NCBI RefSeq assembly: GCF_000002995.4
Contig: NW_025062475.1
Coordinates: forward strand, 5,460,187 to 5,524,186
Direction of reading: 5' to 3'
Length of the DNA stretch: 64,000 bases
Source of the DNA: Brugia malayi
Lineage: Eukaryota; Nematoda; Chromadorea; Rhabditida; Onchocercidae
Under the pieces are notes generated by a model that saw nothing but the letters and a program-made list of their open reading frames with translations, was not told where the DNA came from and did not search any database. The translations under genes were made by a program, and so were the position numbers. Below, one piece after another: positions 43,280 to 53,200 of the stretch (the first letter of the stretch is position 1; the number at the start of each line of letters is the position of its first letter).

Positions 43280-43405
43280 TTGCTGTTGTTGCTTGTTGTT
43301 ATTGATGTTGCTGTTGTTGTTGTTGCTATTGCTGCTGTTGTTGTCATCGTTGTTTGTTATCGCTTATTGTTGTTAGCTTGCTGTTGTTGTTGTTGCAGTT
43401 GTCAC
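43280..43405. repeat. TTG/GCT-rich imperfect trinucleotide tract
   Basis: About 125 bp of GTT, GCT and ATT triplets, directly followed by the TTA repeat. Confidence 0.8.
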
Positions 43406-43419
43406 AGCTGTTAGTATTA

Positions 43420-43483
43420 TTACCATTATTTATTATTGTATTATTATTTTTATTGTTATTATTATTAGTGTTATTATTATTAC

Positions 43484-43538
<55 letters not shown>

Positions 43539-43539
43539 T
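43420..43539. repeat. (TTA)n microsatellite
   Basis: Imperfect then pure TTA; the pure part (about 43486-43538) has some 17 units. It explains the poly-leucine open frame here, which is not a gene. Confidence 0.9.
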
Positions 43540-43906
43540 ACCGTTGGTATTGTTGGTAATTTTGATTGAGAAAAGCCATAAATAATGCCTTATTTTTTCT
43601 TGCTACATTTCTTGAAAAAAATATCCAAAAAATCCCATAAATCTCATACATCCTAATGAATACTACATCTCCTTTCTTGTCCTCAGGAAATTATTTAAGA
43701 TAAGAGGAGATGGGTCGAGTTGGAAATGGGTTAAAGCTAAATACTATCGTCAAAAAGAAGAAAAAGGAAGGAGGAGGGGGTAGTATAGATGAAATGAGAG
43801 GGCGGGAAGGAAATGCCTTAGATTATAGGCCTGTATGTTATATACATCATTGTGGCCTCTCCAAAATATAGCTAACATATACAAACTGAAAGAAATAAAA
43901 AGCTCC

Positions 43907-43940
43907 ATCTCTCTCTCTCTCTTTCTCTCTCCCTCTCTCT
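43907..43940. repeat. (CT)n microsatellite
   Basis: CT units with TTT and CC interruptions in the divergent intergenic region. Confidence 0.85.
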
Positions 43941-44130
43941 TCAAACATCATCCTCTCCCACCTATTTTTCTTGTCCACCCTTTTTTCTTCCTTATTTGTC
44001 AACCTCTTCTTTTCTTTTATTTGATTCATTGCTTAACAAAAACTTAATTCTTCATTAATATATCTTAGCTTCTTTCTTCACTTATTCAAACTAATATTCA
44101 TACCCACCACCTATATCTAATTTTCAATGT

Positions 44131-44198
44131 ACTCATATTCATCTTCATACTCATACCCATATCTATACCTATATCCATACCCATACCCATACCCATAC
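44131..44198. repeat. Hexamer (CCATAC)n-like minisatellite
   Basis: Runs of CCCATA, CTATAC and TCATAC units, nearly perfect toward 44175-44198. Confidence 0.8.
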
Positions 44199-44454
44199 TT
44201 AAACACCCACACCTAGAGAGAATGTAATGTACGTCCGAATATACACATACATGCATACTACAATCTCTCTCATCAATCATATCTATTGTTGATTCACTAA
44301 AGTAATGTGTTTTCTTTTTTTCTAGATCAAAACAAAAAAGGAAGAAAAACAGATTTTACTTTTTTCCATCAATTTAAATCTTGCCAAAATTTTTTAACGA
44401 AAAAATTTGGAAGTAAAAAAAATGCTGATCTGAAATAAATTTCATAGCGCGTCA

Positions 44455-44700
44455 AAATTCAAATTCCCGCATGACGTTCATGGCCGTCTTTTTACATACA
44501 GTAAAAGCGCTGCGCGTGCGTGTCAATGATACGGGCGGCTGCGTGCTACGAAGTGTTTTTTGCCTTTCCTTTCATTCTTTCTTGTTGTATTTTGTTGTAG
44601 TGCTATTGTTGATTGAAAGAGAGTTAAAGGTAATGACTGCCAAGAGTTTGAATGCTGTTCTCGACAATTTCCTCGTTGCAGTTCGTTTCTATCATGTAAG
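44455..44700 (+). promoter_or_regulatory. CpG-bearing island, possible cyclin T promoter or 5' UTR exon
   Basis: This stretch is richer in G, C and CpG than its surroundings. It contains AAGCGCTGCGCGTGCGTG and a CRE-like TGACGT near 44472. It lies 1.3-1.6 kb upstream of the first cyclin T coding exon. The open frame that covers part of it resembles no family I know. The promoter call is inference from composition and position. Confidence 0.35.
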
Positions 44701-46019
44701 TGAAAATTTTCTTCACATAATATTATTTGATGTTTAATTTGTTTTTTCTTTTTTTTGCAACTAAACATAGTCTGTTATTTTGTAATTAAGAATAATTTAG
44801 CACGATCAGATAAGTTAAGTTTTTTTTTTTTTCATCTAGTACTTTTTTCAGCATAATTTAGTAGGTAAGCTAAAGTTAGGCATTCAAGCAAATTTTATTC
44901 TGTTTTTTTTTCTATGAGATGAATGAAAGAAATGGATGTGTATTCAATGCTAAAATCAATGTTCTTCTGTTATGTAAGTAAGAAATACTGTTAAAATAGA
45001 CTAGAACGAATAGAACAAATAGGTGAATGGGAGAAATTTGCATAGAAAAGCTTGATTTGTAAAAGGAAATGAACATAATAAAAGCATACTTGAAATATGA
45101 TTACAAATGTTGATGAATTAGTTGTATCAGAGTGGGATAAATCATGGATGTTTAGAATATTTAATGAATTTGCATAAAACTGTGCTATAAAAAAGTATGT
45201 TTTTGGAGAAAGCATATGTGTTCACTTTCGTTAACTGATGAATTAGGACTTCGGCGGCTTGCTGAATCAAACTTTTCGCTGAATAAGGTTTCTGTTTAAT
45301 TTTTTTAATTTCTTATTTGAAAAATATAACAGTACATTTAATATTCGTGCTTGTCTTCTATAGTATTGTTACAAATTTGGTATCGCTTTACCATCGTTTT
45401 AGTGTCTAGTAGACATGTGACGAGTTCCTGTAACCTCACGGTTCTTGTCCATGACGCGAGAATCTGCGATATTAAATGGTGTTTCCAAGTAGCGTTGTTC
45501 TTCACTGTTTACTATTTACTATTGTTGCTCTCTATTTCGATCTCAATGTTTTTCCAGTTTCTTTAGTATTTTACCAAGTTCTGTACAGTAAGTAGTGGAA
45601 TATTTGCTCTTTGGAGCATCTTAACTTTGAATTTTAATTCTTGTATTTTATATTAATAATTTCATTATGTTAATGATATTGCTCTCAGTCGGTAGTTTCT
45701 TATTTCTTGTTTTAAAAACAGTTTGTGCTTGGTAACTGTTTTGTATCCCGTGTAATAATTCCACGTTTTCCTTTTCCCAAGTTCTGTGGCTCAATTCTAC
45801 GCTGCTCCTTTGTTCACTTTGCTGCCAGCAATTGTCAAATATGGAAATTTAGTTTTTTTGCCAGCTTATTTTGTTACAACTCATTATTTTTTATTACCTT
45901 TCATATAGATCCTAAAGGTCATGTCGCAGTAGCACTTGGTGTAACACTTTTATATCGTGTTTGCTAGTATAACACTGATGTCTGAGTTATGATTCAATTT
46001 CCAGCTTGCAGTGTCGGCA

Positions 46020-47207
46020 ATGTCAGTAGCAGGCGTAACAGCAGATATTAGTTCTTCACAAGCGACAGCATCAGGTGAGCGTCAGTCAGCTGCAGCAGCA
46101 TCTGTCTCTGCTGCAGCACCATCCTCATCTCGGTGGATTTTTACCCATGAACAGCTGATGAGGGTTCCCAGTGTTCGAGAAGGCATGTCACCGGAAGAAG
46201 TAAGATCCTTTCTTATTTTCTTTTTTGAAATACATGTTTTTATATTAATATTAACATGCTTTGAAACATTTCAACGTACACTTGTTTTTTCGATATCGCG
46301 ATATTTTTAGCACTACTTTTGGATGGTGCTTTGAAAAACATTATGCTAAAATATTGGTTTTTTTTTTTTTTTTAAATAATAAAAAATGCATAATTAGTTA
46401 ACACTATGAGAATCTTGCAAGACTCATGGAATTATTACAATCCATTTCGGAATTTAGGAATTAAAAAGAAGGCGTGTATCAGCAAGTACAATCCACCAAA
46501 TGGCTGACAGACTAAATCACGAGTCTAGAGTACGGATGTAAGTTATTGCACTTTTTCAGTGCAGACTTTTACTGAAATAGGAGGTTTCAGTATTGAAACA
46601 TAAGCTGAAGTTTCATATTTGTAGTTTGGTGTTAAAATTCAAATCGGTTTTTGATTGCAGATCTCAATTATGTATATGCGCTGCAATGATGCATATGCAT
46701 CGATTCTTCGTCTTTCATTCCTTCTTCAAATTTGATCCACGGGTGAGATTGATTGGCCTCCTGCAAAAATAGATTTTTGCACTCAGCAAATTATGATATC
46801 TACAACTTGCTTTTCATTTTTTATTACATATTACATGTCTGTTACAATTAGATGTTATTATGTATATTTATTGGCACTAGTGACAATTTTTTCAGGACAT
46901 TGCTGCTGCATGTTTGTTCTTAGCAGGTAAATCAGAAGAATGTCCCCGCAAACTGGATCACGTTGTGCGTGTCTGGTGGGCCATTAAGTTTCCCCATTCA
47001 CCAAATTTGGATAATAACGTTAGCTTTTCCTTGCTGTTTACGCCTCTTAAAAACTTCTTTTCTGATTTCACGAAATTATTCCACATGCTTACATATAGCA
47101 TGAAATAATCACTATGTTGATTACGCAGTCCTTTCTCTATATAATTTAGGATTTCTTACGTGTTTTTGCAACTGGAAAACTCTTTTTAGTTTTTTCCTTT
47201 TCTTTCT

Positions 47208-47243
<36 letters not shown>

Positions 47244-50200
47244 TAGATTACTAATATAAGCGTTTGCAAATGTATCTTTATTTCAAAAATTCGTTTTTGT
47301 ATGTTAACTGAAAAAACTTACAGCGTCTCCATGAAGCGTCGCAGCTGATTGTCACATTGGAAAATTTGGTCCTGCAAACAATTGGCAAGTTTTGCTTTGT
47401 TTGGAATAGGAACGAAGCAATCATATTTTGCTGTTTGTCAACTCAGATATTGAATTGCGTGAGACTATTATGCTTTTGGTTTCCAAAATTGAAATTCAAG
47501 TACATTAATTTAAACTTGATGAGCATAATTGAAAAAATAGTACTGCACAGTTTTTCTCAATTGTACATTTACTCATGCAGCATTCGACTTGTCAGTGGAC
47601 ATACCGCATCCATACGTCCTGACGCACATGCAAAAATTTGCACGAGGTTGGTTTTATTATGGTATATTCGTTATTCCAACTGGTTATTTGGCTTTTTTTT
47701 TGTGCGAATAATTCTAGAAAGATAAAATATAAACGAATATATTTACTCACGGATGGACTGTGAATGGACACAAAGTTTCCAATCACTTGGAGGGTTATCA
47801 TGGCATGCTAGGTGGGAGAACAATTCGCTCTCATTGTTAGGAATTTAACAAGCACATTTATGAAGCAGACCGTTGTGACAATTGACATTTAATTTGGAAG
47901 CTAGTAACGTTTCTTCACTGACCTGCAAGAATTTTGGTATCTGATATATATAACCGGAGAATTATAAGGAATTGTAAGTTTTGTCTAGACGGAATTTTTT
48001 TTTCTTTTGTATTTAAAAAAAAAACACATGATCTATTATAATTCTCCGGTTATATATATCAGATGTATTTAAAAAAAACACATGATCTAGAAATGATGAA
48101 TCATATTTTACCTGATAATATGAACTGCTGTTTTAGATGCGTCAGGAAACAGAAGGATATCTGAAATAGCTTATTGGTTTGCGAGTGACATGTAAATTTT
48201 CTTGGTATTTTTAATAACTAATAATGATTTCTGAGAATAGTGCGGCGAAAGAAAAAAATTGCTACATTTATTTAACACCATCTTTTTGATATGTTTTGCC
48301 GGAATATTTTTTGATTCCAGTGCTTCGTGTGGAAGCACTCCATGAGTTATAAAAAAAGCGAGCGAACTAGGAAATGAAAATTTTTATTCATTATTAGTCT
48401 TTTTAAAAACCTGGAGATTTATTTTTTTATTAAGGCTCCATATGACAAATTGGGGAGTACGTTACACGGCGAAAGCGATTGCATGTGTTTGCATCCAAAT
48501 GGCATGTCTCTGGGCAGAATTTGAGGTAAGTCATGCTAAAATTTTGTGTTTTCTTTGATGTCCATTAAGGACAGAAGAAGAGAAGTGTAACGGAATGAAG
48601 CTTCTTTTTGCGGCTTGAGGTAAGGATATGTAGTTTCCAACTCGTGTCATTATCTCTTTCAGTGAAACTACAAATTAATAGAACTAAAGATTTAGTGCAT
48701 GAGTATAATGCTAAGTGCATAAGTGATAAATGAGGCTCATTCATTTTTTTTTTTTTTCTTTCTTTTTCTTTTTCTTTGGACTAATCCGTTTTATTCTCCA
48801 TTTGGTGAGAACAGTAAGGATGCATGAACAGCACACTTTTTTTTTAACTTTGTTGACTAGACGTATGCTGTTGGAGTTTAGGAATCTGAGTTTAGGTATA
48901 AGTATACTTAGATTTCTTAATTTACAAGCAAAATAATGATATTTTGCAGGTAACTGCTGTATATACAAAGCCAGCAGCGAAAACACTACCTTGCCGTTAC
49001 ATTTTAAATTTAGAATGTTGAAAAAAAAGAAAATTTAGTTCTTTAACCTCAAAAAAAAGTTATACAAATTCAAGTGTCTGCTTCGTGTGACTACTTTTTC
49101 GTGTGGTTGCATGCGTGGTGCGCAGCGTAACAAATTCGTGAAAAAGCTGTAATGCGTTACTTCCTGCATTTTGCAATTAGTGTTGCGTGTGCGGAAGTGT
49201 TAACGCAGATCAGTTTCGATAAGCACTTGAAAGAAAAAAACTCTTGGACTGTCTCTACTGATTGCTGCAAATCGTGCAAGTTCATGACGTGTGAAATAGC
49301 GCTTGAGATTTGCACTTCATGTCGAAAAATTGGGAAGTGGAACGAACTTAGTGGCTCATCTTCAATGCTTTGTTGTATTTTAAAGTGAAAAAAAAGAAGT
49401 CACTGCATTTGTTCTCGTACCATTTCGTTAAGTAGTGCATCTCGCTGCATTTCATACACTTCACTGAAGACTTGCACGGTTGCGCAATTTAACTGTTAGC
49501 AGTGCAGTTCATTAAGAGTGTAAGAATGTACATATAAACCACAAACAAACAGATACTTGACCACATTAAACACAAGTTCTACAAATTATGAATTCCGGGC
49601 AGACCGAATCTCCTTTTTCTTTTTGGCTTAAATAATCAATTAGCAGCCAAAAAACTCCGTGTGGGGAATCTACCACTTCGCTTTATTGGAAGAAATACAC
49701 AAAGATACAGAGGGAAAGAGAGAGAAATTCATATCAAAAATTAAATAAAGGTAACTTTTATTGGTGTTTTTCAAGTAGTTTTTTTTTTTTCTTATTTCTT
49801 TACAATTTCCTATCATTTTTCATTCGAAAAAAAGAACATTGAATAGAAATATGGATTTTTGAATTTGCTTCAGAAAATTTTTTGGTATTTCAACATTTGC
49901 GTATTCTTCCTCGCCTTTAATCTGGGATTGATATACAAAGTATTTTGGAGAACTAACGCGGGAAAAACAATTTTTTAGATAATATTAAGAGATCTGTTTT
50001 TTTTTTTCTTTTTTTTTCAAATTCAAATTAATGCAAAGTTTTCATGAATTAAGTTTTTTATCATGCCTCATCCCTTCTTTTTTTGCGTCTCATCCTGGAG
50101 AGGTATTCGAGAGAAGCTGGAGGGTGGGTAGTAGCTTACTAACGATTTGAGTGCTTGTTGGTGTGATCTTGGAAGAATTGAAGCAAATTAATGACTGCTA

Positions 50201-53200
50201 TGGTTTTGCAAGCAATCAAATGTAGATTTTAAGTTTTTTGAAATCAGTCACACAGATCACTGTGTCTTTTTTCCAAGCAACTGTTTTCTTTTTTTTTTTG
50301 CACAGCACTTTCAAATGCATATTCTACAAATATTCCAACCAGAATGTTTCTTTTCGGATAATTCCATATTACCAATAGTTTGCATATGCCAATGATAAAA
50401 AAGCTTAAATTGGACGATGTGATATAGGACAAGAATACGTATGCTTATTTTTTAATAACACGCACAAAAGCCGTCCAAAAGCTATAGCGATGAAATCATT
50501 GGTAATACCTTTATGGTCGTGTGTACATATGTGTAAGCTTTAGCGGTCATAACTCATGGAGGGGAAAAATTTTTACATTTTTTTTTTTTTTGACTTTAAG
50601 GGAGTTATTTCTGCAGTTATATGATTGAGAAGAAAATTGTCAAAAATCTGCAGTTTCTTTGCAGGTTTTTTTCTTTATGTCATTTAAAATAGCAAAGATG
50701 CATTCCTTAAATTCTATGGCTGGCATTTGATGTCTTCATATCCTCTCATATCTTTGTCATTATATAGTGATTTCTGGACTTTCTTGAATATTTCGTACTT
50801 CTATAGTTTTTTTTTTTTCTACGGAGTATTTAGGTGATTTTTGTTTGTATAGTGGAATTCCTTCTTGTTTTACATGAAGTATTCTTATTTTCGATGTGCA
50901 TTTTATCATGTTTTTTATTGGAAGTAAAGCTTATTTTTGAACTCTTAGTATGCTTCCAGTCTTCATGTTTTCAGAAGAAATAATTTCAAATGGCATTTCA
51001 GGGAGTTCAATTTCAGATTCAGACAACACCCGATGAGGCACCATGGTACAAACAAGTTGATCCGACAATGACGCTCGACAAATTACTAAGTGAGTTGTAT
51101 TTTAGTTTTCGAGATATCTTTCCTTTGAGTTTATTTTTTGATTTTTTTATTAATTTTCAGTTTTTATATCAATTTTGGTATTAATCCGTATAAAACGTCA
51201 GTGAAGAGTTTTTTCGTAGTGAGAGCTTTTATCTACGTTTAGAATTAACGGAAGAATTTTCCCGTATCTACAAAACGCATGGTGAGTCATTAAACATCAA
51301 GAAGTATGCAATGCGTAGTTCACTGAGAGAAACTAGTGCACCACAAAATGTAAACCAACCTCAGCAACAGTCACCGCAACAACCCCCATCACAGCAACAC
51401 CGACAAGGACAAAATCGTAGGTTATTTTAAGTAGTCTTTGGACTACTTATCTTTACTCCAATTTATTATTTAATGATTAGATGTCAACATATGTTACGCT
51501 CTACTACTGATTTGAAAATTTAAGCGTTAAAACTGAAAATTATGGATCAAATTACAATTTTTGATTTTGTATTGTAAATATTGCAATTTTCGTGTACATG
51601 AATTGCTTCAGAGGTGGCACCATCAATCGCTACACTACCACCCCCACCGGTGGCGCCACAGCTTAATGCAGCTGTAGCTGTAAAAGGTGCTGAACCAACT
51701 CGACGGATTGATCTCAGTGATTACAAATTACGGAATAATGGTTAGATGTTGTAAATTATTAAAAATCTTGCAGAAAATAATCGATTTCAAGTGCCAGCAT
51801 TTATCCATTTTTTGTCAGATGTTATTGATCAGTCATCATTTAATCAATCACATAGAAATTATTGTTGGTCATCCTTCTAAATTTTTCCCATTAATCTGTG
51901 ATCGTACTGTGTTTATATATAAGCGTAGAATTGTTAAATTAATAAGAAGTTGTAAGCATAATATTTCATTGTTTAGCTTATATTGGTGCTTGTTTTATAG
52001 CAGCGCAGCAGCAGCAGCAACCGAGTTCTCAGAATTCTGTAGTACAAGCTCAACGACGAAATTTCATGCGCCCTGATGTATTATCACAAACAGCTAGCAA
52101 AGGACTGGATTTACCTCTTCCTCCAATTATTGCAAATGGCAAGTTTGTTTGTGTACATTTCAAAATATACCTTGTTATTGGTTAAAATTTTTATTTAAAG
52201 ATATCTTAGTTTATTTGATTTGTGGCTTTTCAGATTTATCATTAGAAATGCAGTAGACTGAGTTTTTTCTGCTATCTTAGGATAATTTGCGTTTTTCTAT
52301 ATATATATATATATGTTACATCGTTCAGAAAAGCAGCTAAATCAAAATAGGCAGGAGCAAGTTATTGTCAAACCAAATGAAGCGAGAGTCGTCCAACTGT
52401 CAAAATCTGGAGCACTCAAACAGATGATCTCGCAGAAACCTGTTATCACAAATGTCTCGAAACCATTGCAATCAGTCAGGCAGGCAACACTGATCAGCGA
52501 GCAGGAACGACATAAAAAACCCAAGCCAGATGATTACGATAAGGATTTAAAACATAGAAGGATTGAGAAGACGATTACGGAAGGTGATTTGAGACAAATT
52601 CCTCTATAATTTTCCTTCTCTAATTTTTAAATAATGTGATTATATTTCTATCCAATAAATTGATTCAGTATTTTCTAAAAATGATAAGATTAGAGTCGCT
52701 GATTGTTTTTTGTCATAATATTTTGGGTTGAAAAATTTCCAGGGTCTCATCATCGGAAGAGGCCTTATGAAAATATTGTGGCTATTAATCAGCTAGATAG
52801 CGGCTCCACTATAGAAGCGACTCCAGCGACGAACGTAACATCGACTCCAAAATCTGGAACACCAAAAGCAGTGGAACGTCACAAGTAAATAGACCAAAAT
52901 GTGCTTCAGTCTAGATTGGAGATTTCCCAATTTATAATTAACTTATCTTTCACAGTCTCAGTTGACTTATCTTTCATGATTATAAATGAAATCCTGTTCT
53001 TTGTAGTTACAACTCCACTTCGAGGTCACGTGAGGAAACGGCTTCTCAGTTAGTTAAACGTGACACTAATAGTACTAACAACAGCAATAGAGGCCGTGAT
53101 GAAAGTATACCATCGCGACAGCGTGATGATGTGACAGCACTAAAAAGAGCGCGACAGACAGCTCCCCTGATTGCGCTTCTACCAACTCCACCAGTGTCAA

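Larger units (their letters stand above)
40576..46003. other. Divergent intergenic region between receptor and cyclin T
   Basis: Holds the 5' flanks of both genes. Visible contents: a TTG/GCT-rich tract and a TTA microsatellite (43280-43539), a CT tract (43907-43940), a CCATAC-type hexamer repeat (44131-44198), and a CpG-bearing stretch from about 44455 to 44700. Untranslated exons of either gene may lie here, since cyclin T's first coding exon begins after an acceptor at 46003. No protein gene is supported. Confidence 0.6.

Noticed and set aside
43354..43569. Poly-leucine open frame
   Set aside because: It is the translation of the TTG/TTA microsatellite.
44471..44737. 88-codon open frame over the CpG island
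   Set aside because: No recognisable domain; better explained as promoter or untranslated DNA.
47357..47725. 122-codon open frame across a cyclin T exon
   Set aside because: It is another frame over exons 47324-47384 and 47581-47646; the cyclin frame with a GC donor matches the family.
51687..52076. 129-codon plus-strand open frame
   Set aside because: Out of frame with the cyclin T exons 51612-51740 and 52001-52138 that it overlaps; mostly intron.
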